From: Candidatus Polarisedimenticola svalbardensis
Lineage (GTDB): Bacteria > Acidobacteriota > Polarisedimenticolia > Polarisedimenticolales > Polarisedimenticolaceae
Assembly: GCA_014764515.1 (NCBI GenBank)
Contig: JACXWD010000029.1
Coordinates: 1-38,176 of the forward strand
Length of the DNA: 38,176 nucleotides
Direction of reading: 5' to 3'
Positions 29,856 to 38,176 of the stretch are shown here, in pieces; the first letter of the stretch is position 1; each line of letters opens with the position of its first letter. Both the position numbers and the translations under genes were made by a program. The notes under the pieces were generated by a model, which saw only the letters and a list, made by a program, of their open reading frames with translations, searched no databases and had not been told where the DNA came from.

Positions 29856-31208
29856 CTACAGTTCCTGTTCGAAGCTTTCCAGGAGCCGCTTGAATTCGCT
29901 GTCCTTCTTTTTCCGGAGCTCTATCTTCTGTATGGCGTGGATAACCGTGGAGTGATGTTTGCCACCAAACCTGCGCCCGATTTCCGGCAGGGAACAGTCG
30001 GTCAACTGCTTGCACAGGTACATGGCGACCTGCCTGGGGAAAGCGATCCGCTGGCTGTTGTTCTTTGATTTGATTTCGGGGTTTTTCAGGTTGTAATAGT
30101 TGCACACCACTCGCTGGATCTGTTCCACCGTCACCGAGGGAGAATCCGGCGCCAGGAACTCCTTGAGGGTCTCCCGGGCCAGGTCCAGATCGATTTCCCG
30201 GCCGGTCATGGAGCTGTAGGCGATGACCCGTATCAGGGCCCCCTCCAGCTCGCGGATGTTGGAATTGCAGTTGGAGGCGATGAACAGGGAAACGTCGTCC
30301 GGGACCTTGGCCCGTTCCGCCTCCGCATTCTTTCTGATGATCGCCACCTTGGTTTCCAGATCCGGGGGCTGGATGTCGGCGATAAGGCCCCACTCGAACC
30401 GGCTGCGCAGGCGCTCTTCCAGGGTCGGGATGTCCCGGGGCGGAACGTCGCTGGTGAGGACGATCTGCTTGCCGCCGTCGTACAGAGCGTTGAAGGTATG
30501 GAAGAACTCCTCCTGGGTGCGCTCCTTGCCGGCCAGGAACTGGATGTCGTCGATAAGAAGGAGGTCGATGTTGCGGTACTTGTCTTTGAACTCCAGCGAC
30601 TTCTCGAACCGGATGGCGTTGATCAGCTCGTTCATGAACTGTTCCGACGACAGGTAGACCATGCTGGCTGCAGGGTTCCGCGCCCGCACCTGGTTGCCGA
30701 TGGCCTGCATCAGGTGGGTCTTGCCCAGGCCGACCCCACCGTAGATGTACAGCGGGTTGTAGTTATGGGTCGGCTTGTCGGCGACGGCCATGGCGGCGGC
30801 GTGGCTGAACTGGTTACAGGACGACACGACGAAGGTGTCGAACGTGTACCGTACGTTAAGCCTGGGCTGGTTGTTGGCGACGGCGACCGGAGGCTGGACC
30901 CGCCCGGTGCTCACCGGTTTCTTCTCCCGCCGCGTTCCGGTTTTCGTCTGGGCCGGCCCCTCAGGCATGAAACGGACCGACAGGCCGGGCCGCTTCAAGT
31001 CTTTTAGAATATTTTGAATTATTCCGTTGTAATTGGTTCGTAGCCATTCGGCGAACCAGCTGTTGGGGACCCGGACCGAGAGACTGGACGGGTCCTCGCT
31101 GATGAAGCGGGTCGGCCGGAACCAGGTGTTGTACGAGTGGGTGTTGACCCTGGTGCGGATGCGCTCCAGGATCTGGTTCCAGGTATTGGTTTCCGTGGTC
31201 GATTCCAA
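29856..31208 (-). CDS. dnaA: Replication initiator DnaA
   Basis: 450 residues from TTG at 31208. Domain I starts at once (TWNQILERIRTRVNTHSYNTWF), a variable linker spans about 80-115, the AAA+ domain follows (Walker A GGVGLGKTH at about 157-165; Walker B LLLIDDIQF; arginine finger region RLRSRFEWGL), and domain IV has the DNA-binding signature GGKHHSTVIHAI. TTG at 31208 is preferred because GGGAG lies 9 nt upstream and domain I begins there. The alternative GTG at 31292 would add 28 residues with no conserved content and would place coding sequence over the inverted DnaA-box pair at 31270-31289. Confidence 0.97.
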   Translation of the reverse strand: MESTTETNTWNQILERIRTRVNTHSYNTWFRPTRFISEDPSSLSVRVPNSWFAEWLRTNYNGIIQNILKDLKRPGLSVRFMPEGPAQTKTGTRREKKPVSTGRVQPPVAVANNQPRLNVRYTFDTFVVSSCNQFSHAAAMAVADKPTHNYNPLYIYGGVGLGKTHLMQAIGNQVRARNPAASMVYLSSEQFMNELINAIRFEKSLEFKDKYRNIDLLLIDDIQFLAGKERTQEEFFHTFNALYDGGKQIVLTSDVPPRDIPTLEERLRSRFEWGLIADIQPPDLETKVAIIRKNAEAERAKVPDDVSLFIASNCNSNIRELEGALIRVIAYSSMTGREIDLDLARETLKEFLAPDSPSVTVEQIQRVVCNYYNLKNPEIKSKNNSQRIAFPRQVAMYLCKQLTDCSLPEIGRRFGGKHHSTVIHAIQKIELRKKKDSEFKRLLESFEQEL

Positions 31209-31269
31209 GGCTTGAATCTCCCGGTCCGCCCCATCTGCGACGGTGATCGAACGCCTAGTTGCCAACAGG

Positions 31270-31289
31270 TTATCCACACGTGTGGAAAA
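31270..31289. promoter_or_regulatory. Inverted DnaA-box pair upstream of dnaA
   Basis: TTATCCACA (31270-31278, perfect consensus) and TTTTCCACA on the minus strand (31289-31281), two bases apart, forming a 14-bp perfect palindrome core TCCACACGTGTGGA. Position 62-81 bp before the dnaA TTG suits autoregulation of dnaA and origin binding. Confidence 0.85.
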
Positions 31290-31292
31290 CAC

Positions 31293-31866
31293 CTACAGCA
31301 GCTAAATATCACATTTACATAACCTTCTGATCACGGCTCCAGAACCGTGCCCAATAGTTATGTTAACTTCCATTGGTGAATGCTGTAAGTTAATGATTTT
31401 AAAAGGACTTGCTGCGATGACAATGGTGCTGGTCACAGCTCCAAAGCCCCCACCTGGCCTGCTGTGGGCAGACCGGCCATTGGTCCGAAATGAATTGTGC
31501 CGACCCGTGCCGAGTCGAAGAGACGCGTGAGATTAACACACGCTTTCAACCCTGTTCAACGGCGAAAAGTGTCGCAAGGGTGCAACATTCAAACTGCACC
31601 CCTAAAGCCGCCCAGTCTTCTTGTTGCAGACAAAGATTTTAGGGTCTGCAGGCCGGCGGCCGATCCTGCTGAAAATAATTTTCAGCAGGGTGGTGAATCT
31701 CCCGTATCCGGCTCCCGGCGCGCACTACCGGAAGTCCTTCCAGGTCTCTGGAACGGTGGAGTGACAAAAAACGGAACATGGCGTCCGAGCATGACCGGCG
31801 CGGATCCGGATTGGGTAATTTCAATATAATATGCAATGTCCCCATTTTGGGCCGGTGGGGTGATGC
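31293..31866. other. Non-coding region between dnaA and rpmH with hairpin array
   Basis: No supported gene in about 570 bp. It begins AT-rich (31305-31410), suited to dnaA control or a second origin segment. A series of inverted repeats follows: GGGTGCA/TGCACCC (31578-31601), TGCAGAC/GTCTGCA (31625-31650), a 25-nt perfect palindrome with 12-bp arms (31665-31689) and TTCCAG-GTCT-CTGGAA (31738-31753). They are evenly close and not followed by U-runs. Could be a structured RNA, origin architecture or operators. I could not match any known RNA family. Confidence 0.5.
31665..31689. repeat. 25-nt perfect palindrome
   Basis: CCTGCTGAAAAT, central A, ATTTTCAGCAGG: 12-bp arms with a single central base, the strongest dyad in the dnaA-rpmH gap. 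It does not match parS or dif as I know them. Confidence 0.75.
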
Positions 31867-31895
31867 TTGACAGGGTTCCCGGGCATAAATATGAT
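31867..31895 (+). promoter_or_regulatory. Sigma70-type promoter of the rpmH operon
   Basis: TTGACA (31867-31872), 17-bp spacer, TATGAT (31890-31895); start near 31902 and a leader of about 48 nt. Confidence 0.85.
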
Positions 31896-31949
31896 GCCGG
31901 TTTGCACACAGCCGATCCTGAGTAAAACGGATTTCGAGGGATAATAACC

Positions 31950-32084
31950 ATGAAGCGTACGTTTCAACCGAACAACCGGAAGCGTCACAAAAAGCACGGC
32001 TTCCTGAGTCGCATGAAGAGTAAGGGAGGCAAGTGTGTCATTGCCAGGCGTCGGCGGAAGGGACGGAAACGCCTCGGAGCGTAG
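31950..32084 (+). CDS. rpmH: Ribosomal protein bL34
   Basis: 44-residue, very basic large-subunit protein, starting [20 protein letters not shown] and ending [11 protein letters not shown], as in the family. ATG at 31950; GAGGG lies 9 nt upstream. It heads the rightward origin run and has a near-consensus promoter. Its 3' third overlaps the start of rnpA in another frame by 50 nt and contains the rnpA ribosome-binding site. Confidence 0.97.
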   Translation: MKRTFQPNNRKRHKKHGFLSRMKSKGGKCVIARRRRKGRKRLGA

Positions 32085-32430
32085 TCCGTTCCCGCCCAGG
32101 CTTCGACTCACGAGCCGCCGTCAGTACCAGGCGGTTTATAAAAATGGGCGCCGGACCGGGACCATGTCTTTCACCATGTTCGGGCTTCCGAACGATCAGG
32201 GTGGTCCAAGGCTCGGCATCACCGTAACGCGGAAGGTCGGAAATGCGGTCAGGCGGAACCGGATCAAACGTTTGTTTCGGGAAATCTTCCGACAGAACCT
32301 GCACCAGTTCGATGCGGCCCTGGATCTCGTAATCAACGCTCACCGGGGTATCGATACCGACCAGTTCCGCGCTCTTGAAAGCGAGTTCCTGATCACGTTC
32401 AGGCGTCTCGCCCGGGGGACCAGGAATTGA
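32035..32430 (+). CDS. rnpA: Ribonuclease P protein component
   Basis: 131 residues. Protein cofactor of RNase P, which trims tRNA 5' ends. The family RNR motif is in [35 protein letters not shown] is the usual N-terminal block. GTG at 32035 is the likely start: GGGAGG lies 5 nt upstream and there is no ATG/GTG/TTG between 32044 and the conserved block. This puts 50 nt of the gene inside rpmH and adds about 20 residues before the usual start. Overlaps yidD by 4 nt. Confidence 0.94.
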   Translation: MSLPGVGGRDGNASERSPFPPRLRLTSRRQYQAVYKNGRRTGTMSFTMFGLPNDQGGPRLGITVTRKVGNAVRRNRIKRLFREIFRQNLHQFDAALDLVINAHRGIDTDQFRALESEFLITFRRLARGTRN

Positions 32431-32675
32431 AGGTAAGGACTCCGGTCATCGGACTCCTCCGCTTCTACAAGGCGGCGATCTCTCCGTACCTTCCCCCTGC
32501 CTGCCGTTTCGAACCGACATGCTCCGTCTATGCCGCAGAAGCCGTGGAACTCCACGGTGTGATCCACGGCAGCTACCTGGCGGCACGGCGGTTGCTCCGC
32601 TGCCATCCGTTCCACAAGGGCGGATTCGATCCGGTGCCCCCGACCGGATCTCATGGCGCCGGTACCACTCACTAG
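32427..32675 (+). CDS. yidD: Membrane protein insertion efficiency factor YidD
   Basis: 82 residues of the UPF0161/YidD family, a small inner-membrane-associated helper of YidC. Hallmarks: [47 protein letters not shown]. Start is TTG at 32427, overlapping the rnpA stop by 4 nt (TTGA); AGGA just before it is close to the start, so coupling to rnpA translation is likely. 36 bp before yidC. Confidence 0.93.
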   Translation: MKVRTPVIGLLRFYKAAISPYLPPACRFEPTCSVYAAEAVELHGVIHGSYLAARRLLRCHPFHKGGFDPVPPTGSHGAGTTH

Positions 32676-32711
32676 CATCAGGGCCGGTGGCCCGACGAGA
32701 AGACTGACCCG

Positions 32712-34457
32712 ATGGAAAAACGCGCACTGATCGCCATTGCACTCTCCTTCCTGATCATGCTTGCCTGGCAGGCCTGGTTCGTGCCGGAGCCGAAGCCGGT
32801 GGGAACCGCACCGGTGGAGATGCAGGAGTCGGCGCCTGCGGACCCTGGTCGGGAACTGCCTCCCGGGGACCCGCTTGCCGATGCAACGGAAGAGGCAGCC
32901 GAAACCGAGCCGTTGACGCCTCCGGTTGGCGAAACGGCAGAGCGGCAGGTGAGCTACGAAAACGATCTGTTGGAGATCACCCTCTCCAACCGCGGCGGGC
33001 AGGTGTTGTCCTGGCGGTTGAAAGATTACCTCAGCGCCACCGGCGAGCCGGTGGAGATGGCGGCCTGCCTGCTGGGCGATCCGGAGTTCTTCCCCCTGGC
33101 CGCCGACATGGACGACCGTGCCCTCGCTTCCCAGATCAACCAGGCGCTGTTCCAGGTTGATGAAGAGCCGGTGCCGGCCCAGGGCGACCTGGCCGCCGGC
33201 ACGCGGTTCCGTTTCACCTGGTCCGACGGACGCGGCCTCGAGGTTGAGAAGACGCTGACCTTTCGGGACGGCGATTACCTGGTAGGGCACCAGTTCAACG
33301 TGATCGATCGCGGCCGGCGCCTGCCGGTACGCACGGTGTGGGGGCCGGGTTTCGCGGCCCATGCCCCAGGTGGCGGCGGATCCGGCCGCATGTCGTACTA
33401 CAACTACAACAACAAGATTCTCTGGAATGTCGGTGGCGAGGTCACACGTGAGAACGGCCGCAAGATCGATGACCGCATGGAGTCGGGCAAGTTGATCTGG
33501 GGCGGCCTGGGCGACCAGTACTTCGCCGCTCTGATGATCCCCACTACCGGCAAGGGCTCCCTTCGGATGTGGCCCCAGGAAGTGGAAGCCTGCCCGATCA
33601 AAGGGCAGGAGGAGGAGGACGACGACGAGCCGGAGGTTGTTCCCGGCCTGGCGGTATCCACTCCTGAAGAAGGCTCCCTGCTGTTTATCGGCCCCAAGAA
33701 ATACGACTTGCAGAAGCGGCTCGGGTTCCAGCTGGAGAAATCGGTCTGGTTCTCCAGTTTCAAGCTGCTGTACCCGATCTCGAAGTTCCTGTTCCAGGGT
33801 CTGCTCTGGATTCAGAAGCACACCCTTCCGAACTATGGCCTGGCGATCATCCTTGCGACCTTCTGCCTCAGGGTGGTCCTGTTCCCCCTGAACCAGTTCT
33901 CCATGGTTCGCATGCGGAAAACCCAGGTCGACATGCAGCGCCTGCAGCCGAAAATCAGCGCCATCAAGAACCGGTACAAGAAGCAGAAGGATGCCGAAGG
34001 CCGGGCCAAGATGAACAAGGAGATGATGGCGCTGTACCAGAAGGAAGGGATCAACCCGATGGGCGGGATGGTCGGCTGTCTTCCGATGCTGATCCAGTTC
34101 CCGATCCTGATCGGGTTCTACAACATGCTCACGGTAGCCATCGAACTCAGGGGTGCGCCGTTTATAGGCTGGATCAACGATCTCTCCCTGGCCGACCCGT
34201 TCTACATCCTGCCTCTGGCCATGGGCGTGACCATGTTCTCCCAGCAGAAGATGTCCATGGGCAAGACCACGGACCCGACGCAGAAACAGCAGCAGAAGAT
34301 CATGATGTTCATGCCGTTCTTCTTCACCTGGATCTGCATCAGCATGCCCAGCGGACTGGTGCTGTACTGGTTCGTCAACAACCTCCTGGGGATCGGCCAG
34401 CAGTGGCTGGTCAACCACAAAACCAATCAACCTGCCGTTGCCGGCAAGAAGGCCTGA
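32712..34457 (+). CDS. yidC: Membrane protein insertase YidC
   Basis: 581 residues, full-length Gram-negative type: N-terminal membrane helix (about 5-20), large periplasmic beta domain (about 60-360), and the Oxa1-type insertase core with five helices near the C-terminus (ILATFCLRVVLFPLNQFSM, MVGCLPMLIQFPILIGFYN, LPLAMGVTMFSQQ, FFFTWICISMPSGLVLYWFVNN). The conserved Arg of the hydrophilic groove is in LRVVLFP. The presence of the periplasmic domain favours a diderm host. Confidence 0.97.
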   Translation: MEKRALIAIALSFLIMLAWQAWFVPEPKPVGTAPVEMQESAPADPGRELPPGDPLADATEEAAETEPLTPPVGETAERQVSYENDLLEITLSNRGGQVLSWRLKDYLSATGEPVEMAACLLGDPEFFPLAADMDDRALASQINQALFQVDEEPVPAQGDLAAGTRFRFTWSDGRGLEVEKTLTFRDGDYLVGHQFNVIDRGRRLPVRTVWGPGFAAHAPGGGGSGRMSYYNYNNKILWNVGGEVTRENGRKIDDRMESGKLIWGGLGDQYFAALMIPTTGKGSLRMWPQEVEACPIKGQEEEDDDEPEVVPGLAVSTPEEGSLLFIGPKKYDLQKRLGFQLEKSVWFSSFKLLYPISKFLFQGLLWIQKHTLPNYGLAIILATFCLRVVLFPLNQFSMVRMRKTQVDMQRLQPKISAIKNRYKKQKDAEGRAKMNKEMMALYQKEGINPMGGMVGCLPMLIQFPILIGFYNMLTVAIELRGAPFIGWINDLSLADPFYILPLAMGVTMFSQQKMSMGKTTDPTQKQQQKIMMFMPFFFTWICISMPSGLVLYWFVNNLLGIGQQWLVNHKTNQPAVAGKKA

Positions 34458-34464
34458 CCACAGT

Positions 34465-35412
34465 ATGCGCAGAAAGAAAGAATTCAACGGGAAGGATCTG
34501 AACGAAGCCCTGACCAAGGCCGCTACCGTGCTTGAAGTCCACCAGGACGAGGTGCACTACCGATTCCTCGACGAAGGTCGGAGAGGGATCATGGGCCTGG
34601 GCGCCCGGGACGTGCGCATCGAAGTGGAGCTGCCTAAAAAGCCCGGCCCGGCCCGGCCTTCAAAACCGAAAACCCAGCCGAAACCACAGCAGGAACGGAA
34701 CCGGCGCCCGCACCGGGCGGCCAAGCCCCAGCCCGAATCGGCCAAGGCCGAAGAGGCAGGTGGCGACAAGCCGGCTGCCGCCGAGGGCGAAGCCCGGGGT
34801 CGGCAGGGAAAAGGTCGGGGCAGGTCCGGTCGCAAGGGCCGGAACCGGGGTCCTCGCGGGTCCGGCCGGGAATCAGGCCGTCCCGGGGGCCGGCCGCCCA
34901 GGGACGGATCCCGCGGCCCCCAGAAGAAGGTGGATGCGGATCCTGCCCAGATGGAACAGCTGGGAGCAACTCTCAGGACCATCATCGGGAAGCTCGACCT
35001 GGAGCTTGAGGTGGCTGTGGAGCCGGTGCGGGCAGGTGTTCGCATTGAGCTGACCGGCGACCAGGACCTGCTGGTCCGCAACGATGCCGAGTTCCCCCAG
35101 GCGGTGCAGTTCCTGCTGAACCGCATGAGTCGGAGAACCTGGCCTGACGTAGGACGGATCCAGGTCGTTTCCGATGGTTTCCGCAACGAACGGGACGAAG
35201 AACTGATGGAAGAGATCCGGGAGGTAGCAGGCCAGGTGGTTCACACCGGCCAGGCCAAGGCGCTCCACCCGATGAACCCGTACGAGCGCAGGATCGTCCA
35301 CATTACTGTTCGGGAGTTTGAAGGGTTGCAGAGCGAATCGGATGGGGAAGGGTTCCGGAAACGGATCACCATTTCCCGGGTAAACGATCCGGCCGCCACG
35401 GAAGATGCATGA
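34465..35412 (+). CDS. jag: Jag/KhpB RNA-binding protein
   Basis: 315 residues from ATG at 34465, 7 bp after yidC. Order: Jag-N domain (about 5-52; LNEALTKAATVLEV, GIMGLGARDVRIEV), a basic Lys/Arg/Gly/Pro-rich linker (about 55-155), a KH-like domain (about 160-245), then an R3H domain with LHPMNPYERRIVH (ends at about 310). In Gram-positive relatives it pairs with KhpA to bind RNA. Gene position beside yidC is the usual one. The in-frame ATG at 34438 overlaps yidC and was not used. Its 3' end overlaps mnmE by 8 nt. Confidence 0.93.
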   Translation: MRRKKEFNGKDLNEALTKAATVLEVHQDEVHYRFLDEGRRGIMGLGARDVRIEVELPKKPGPARPSKPKTQPKPQQERNRRPHRAAKPQPESAKAEEAGGDKPAAAEGEARGRQGKGRGRSGRKGRNRGPRGSGRESGRPGGRPPRDGSRGPQKKVDADPAQMEQLGATLRTIIGKLDLELEVAVEPVRAGVRIELTGDQDLLVRNDAEFPQAVQFLLNRMSRRTWPDVGRIQVVSDGFRNERDEELMEEIREVAGQVVHTGQAKALHPMNPYERRIVHITVREFEGLQSESDGEGFRKRITISRVNDPAATEDA

Positions 35413-36766
35413 CCTCGACCTGACCGTTGTGGCGGTGGCGACCCCTCCCGGGCGGGGAGGCGTCGGCTGTATCCGCCTGTCCGGCCCGGACGCCTTCTCG
35501 ATATCCGACGACCTGTTCCGGTCCTCGTCGCCGGGCCATCCTGTTGGCAGGACCACCTTTGGCCGTTTCCTGGATCGGGACGGCCAGGTTGTGGATCACG
35601 GGTACCGTGTATTGTTCCGGGAAGGGGCATCGTTCACGGGAGAACCGGTGGCCGAGCTCTGGACCCACGGCAGCCCGCCGGTGTTGTCCGCCCTGCTGGA
35701 GGCGGCCGCCGAACGGGGTGCGATGCCTGCGGAGCCTGGTGAGTTCACCTACCGGGCCATGGTTCACGGCAGGATCGACCTGGCCCGGGCCGAAGCGATC
35801 CGGGATCTGGTAGACGCCACCACCCGGTACCAGGCCAAGCTGGCCCATGCCCAGGCGGAAGGATCCCTCTCCCGCACACTGGCGCCGCTTGAGGAAGGGC
35901 TGTCCGACCTGATCGTCCGCACCGAAGCGGCGGTTGAGTTCGAGGACGAAGCCGAGACCGATCTCAAGGAAGGGGTTCTCACCCGGTCCCTGTCCGGTCT
36001 GCAGGAAGCCTGCGATCGCTTGATAGCCGGGTTCAACACAGGCCGGGTGTTCCGCGAAGGGGCATCGCTGGTGATTACCGGGCTGCCCAACACCGGCAAG
36101 TCTTCCCTGTTCAACCGTCTGCTGGTCCGGGATCGGGCGATTGTCACCGATACGCCGGGGACCACCCGGGACACCCTGGAGGAGACCATCGACCTGGATG
36201 GTGTGCCGGTGCGGTTGACCGATACCGCCGGACTGAGGGACGGCGCCGGAGCGGTGGAGAGCGAAGGGGTGCGCCGAGCGGTGGAGGCCCGGGATCGGGC
36301 CGACCTGGTGCTGCTTGTGATGGACCGCAGCCGGCCGTTGACGCCGTCGGAGAAGATCGGTGTTGAAGAGGCCGCCGCCGCTCCGGATCGCACCATCGTG
36401 GTCCTGAACAAGATCGATCTCCCTGCAGAATCAGGGGCGCCGGATCCGGAAGCTGGAGCGGTTCCGGTTTCGGCTCTCACCGGCGAGGGGTGCAACCGGC
36501 TCAAGACGGTGATCCGGGAGAAGCTGGTCGGGCCTGCCGGTTCGTTCGAAGATCCCCTGGTGACCAATGTCCGCCATGCCGAGGCGCTGGTGAAAACCGG
36601 GCAGGCTCTCTCCCGGGCAGCCGAGGCGACGGCAGCCGGTATTCCGGAAGACCTGGTGCTGGAAGATCTTCGGGAGGCGATGCAGCAGCTCGGCTCCATC
36701 ACCGGCGAGTTCACGACGGAAGACCTGTTTGACCGTATCTTCTCCACCTTCTGTATCGGGAAATAG
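35405..36766 (+). CDS. mnmE: tRNA modification GTPase MnmE
   Basis: 453 residues. With MnmG it makes the 5-carboxymethylaminomethyl modification at wobble U34 of tRNA. N-terminal folate-binding domain ([19 protein letters not shown]), central GTPase domain with G1 GLPNTGKSS (about 223-231), G3 DTAG and G4 NKID, and the C-terminal FCIGK with the conserved Cys. ATG at 35405 overlaps the jag stop by 8 nt. Next gene is mnmG. Confidence 0.96.
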   Translation: MHDLDLTVVAVATPPGRGGVGCIRLSGPDAFSISDDLFRSSSPGHPVGRTTFGRFLDRDGQVVDHGYRVLFREGASFTGEPVAELWTHGSPPVLSALLEAAAERGAMPAEPGEFTYRAMVHGRIDLARAEAIRDLVDATTRYQAKLAHAQAEGSLSRTLAPLEEGLSDLIVRTEAAVEFEDEAETDLKEGVLTRSLSGLQEACDRLIAGFNTGRVFREGASLVITGLPNTGKSSLFNRLLVRDRAIVTDTPGTTRDTLEETIDLDGVPVRLTDTAGLRDGAGAVESEGVRRAVEARDRADLVLLVMDRSRPLTPSEKIGVEEAAAAPDRTIVVLNKIDLPAESGAPDPEAGAVPVSALTGEGCNRLKTVIREKLVGPAGSFEDPLVTNVRHAEALVKTGQALSRAAEATAAGIPEDLVLEDLREAMQQLGSITGEFTTEDLFDRIFSTFCIGK

Positions 36767-36774
36767 GCGTGAGT

Positions 36775-38176
36775 ATGAAACGGTATGACGTCATTGTTGT
36801 GGGGGCCGGCCATGCCGGGTGCGAGGCGGCCCTGGCTGCGGCGCGGATCGGCTGCCGCACAGCCATGGTCACACTCAAGACCGACGCCGTGGCCCGCATG
36901 TCCTGCAACCCGGCGATCGGAGGGCTGGCCAAGGGCCATCTGGTCCGTGAGATTGATGCCCTGGGCGGGACCATCGGCCGGATGGCCGACGCCTGCGGCA
37001 TCCAGTTCCGTCTGCTGAACCGCAGCCGGGGTCCTGCGGTCCGGGGGCCCAGGGCCCAGCAGGACAAGGACCGCTATCACGAGGCGATGCTTCGGGAAGT
37101 GTTGTCGGTGCCAAGCCTTGAGCTGATCGAAGACGAGGTCGTCGAACTGGTTGTGGAAGGAGGGGCGATACGAGGCGTGCTCCTCCACAACGGGGGTGAG
37201 CTGGCGACGGAGCGGGTGGTGGTTACCACCGGCACCTTCCTGCGCGGTCTGATGCACACCGGCGAGACCACCACCACCGGCGGACGTTTCGGCGAGCAGG
37301 CAGCCGGCCGGTTGTCCCTGTCTCTCACCCGTCTCGGGTTCCGGATGGGGCGGTTCAAGACCGGGACCCCGCCCAGGCTGGTCAAGGACAGCGTCGATCT
37401 TTCCCGGTTCGAGGTTCAGGCCGGCGACGAGGAGCCGGTGTTCTTCTCCGATACCACCACCACGGTGCACCTGCCCCAGATCCCCTGCCATATCGGCGCC
37501 ACCAACACTGCGGTCCACGAGATCGTCCGGAACAACCTGGACCACTGCCCGTTGTACACCGGAGCGCTGTCCGGCACCGGCCCGCGGTACTGCCCTTCGT
37601 TCGAGGACAAGGTGGTCCGGTTCGGTGACCGGGACGGGCACACGCTTTACATCGAGCCGGAAGGTCTTGATCACCCGGACCTGTACCTCAATGGGTTTTC
37701 CACCTCCATGCCGGCGGAGATCCAGGATCGGATGGTCCACGCCATCAAGGGCCTGGAGGACGCCGTCATCGCCCGCCATGGTTACGCCGTGGAATATGAC
37801 TTCGTGGACCCGACCGAACTCAAGCCGACCCTTGAAACGAAACGGGTGGCCGGGCTGTACCTGGCGGGGCAGATCAACGGCACCACCGGCTACGAGGAGG
37901 CTGCCGCCCTGGGCCTGGTGGCCGGGGTCAACGCCGCCTGTGCCGTAAGCGGCATGCCGGACTTCGTTCCAGCCCGGCACGAAGCGTATATCGGAGTGCT
38001 GCTGGACGATCTGGTCACCCGGGGGACCACCGAACCGTACCGGGTGTTCACCTCGAGAGCGGAGTACCGCCTGCTCCTCGGCGTGGACACGGCGACCCGG
38101 CGTCTCTCTCCCCATGGTGCACGGATCGGACTACTGGACAAGACCAGGGCCTCGACTGCGGTCACACGATGGCAGG
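36775..38176 (+). CDS. mnmG: tRNA modification enzyme MnmG (GidA), N-terminal part
   Basis: 467 of ~620 residues, cut by the window end. FAD-binding Rossmann motif [12 protein letters not shown] (8-19), [29 protein letters not shown] and YCPSFEDK with the conserved Cys are all present. Works with MnmE. ATG at 36775 is used; an in-frame GTG at 36769 could add two residues. Starts 8 bp after mnmE. Confidence 0.96.
   Translation, partial: MKRYDVIVVGAGHAGCEAALAAARIGCRTAMVTLKTDAVARMSCNPAIGGLAKGHLVREIDALGGTIGRMADACGIQFRLLNRSRGPAVRGPRAQQDKDRYHEAMLREVLSVPSLELIEDEVVELVVEGGAIRGVLLHNGGELATERVVVTTGTFLRGLMHTGETTTTGGRFGEQAAGRLSLSLTRLGFRMGRFKTGTPPRLVKDSVDLSRFEVQAGDEEPVFFSDTTTTVHLPQIPCHIGATNTAVHEIVRNNLDHCPLYTGALSGTGPRYCPSFEDKVVRFGDRDGHTLYIEPEGLDHPDLYLNGFSTSMPAEIQDRMVHAIKGLEDAVIARHGYAVEYDFVDPTELKPTLETKRVAGLYLAGQINGTTGYEEAAALGLVAGVNAACAVSGMPDFVPARHEAYIGVLLDDLVTRGTTEPYRVFTSRAEYRLLLGVDTATRRLSPHGARIGLLDKTRASTAVTRWQ

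Noticed and set aside
31665-31689. parS or dif site
   Set aside because: The palindrome does not resemble TGTTTCACGTGAAACA or a XerC/D dif layout.
31497-31829. 110-codon plus-strand ORF in the dnaA-rpmH gap
   Set aside because: No recognisable motif, no ribosome-binding site, and it runs across several hairpins.
32340-34517. 725-codon ORF on the minus strand
   Set aside because: Antisense to yidC, with His/Gln/Arg-rich low-complexity translation typical of a mirror frame in GC-rich DNA; yidC is certain.
35764-38115. 783-codon ORF on the minus strand
   Set aside because: Antisense to mnmE and mnmG, which both carry full motifs; the translation has no recognisable domain.

Overview
The window is a GC-rich bacterial chromosome segment built around the replication origin. 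Gene order from about 18.1 to 38.2 kb is the classic bacterial origin layout: dnaA-dnaN-recF-gyrB-gyrA run leftward and rpmH-rnpA-yidD-yidC-jag-mnmE-mnmG run rightward, diverging from a non-coding stretch at about 31.3-31.95 kb. A second housekeeping block, rpsU-dnaG-rpoD (the macromolecular synthesis operon), lies at 12.2-16.1 kb. The large secreted proteins with calcium/metal-binding DxDxDG and Cys motifs at 7.1-11.6 kb, the NarG-type oxidoreductase and the two-component genes point to an environmental Gram-negative. I think of Acidobacteriota (Thermoanaerobaculia or Polarisedimenticolia-like) or Myxococcota-like groups, but no 16S gene is present and the phylum is an inference.

Layout. 1-7.1 kb is a respiratory block on the minus strand: YkgJ-like protein, a membrane histidine kinase, an NtrC-type sigma54 activator, a gap filled by a 316-bp inverted-repeat element, a diheme membrane-anchored cytochrome c, and the first 526 residues of NarG (or its close relative, cytoplasmic-type nitrite oxidoreductase NxrA). 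7.1-11.6 kb encodes two secreted Cys-rich proteins, one a trypsin-fold protease with a structured mRNA leader. 11.8-16.1 kb holds a DUF423 membrane protein facing rpoD-dnaG-rpsU. 16.4-18.1 kb holds larB, a PilZ protein and the nucleoid protein HU. 18.1-31.2 kb is one tightly packed leftward run from dnaA to a split acyl-CoA carboxylase (carboxyltransferase, biotin carboxylase, biotin carrier), with a transaldolase-like gene between gyrA and the carboxylase. 31.95-38.2 kb is the rightward rpmH-to-mnmG run; mnmG is cut by the window end.

The most informative non-coding sites are: (i) the dnaA-dnaN gap, which carries a cluster of DnaA-box-like sites next to six consecutive DnaA-trio-like triplets and an AT-rich stretch, i.e. 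a plausible unwinding module of oriC; (ii) an inverted DnaA-box pair just upstream of a likely TTG start of dnaA; (iii) three near-consensus sigma70-type promoters in front of rpsU, the HU gene and rpmH; (iv) a possible 5'-end pseudoknot in the HU leader; (v) a 53-nt branched leader before the protease gene; (vi) the inverted-repeat element at 2708-3023; and (vii) a hairpin array between dnaA and rpmH. No tRNA, rRNA, CRISPR array or intact transposase gene was seen. I did not recognise a wholly new multi-gene system; the leads are regulatory and architectural.
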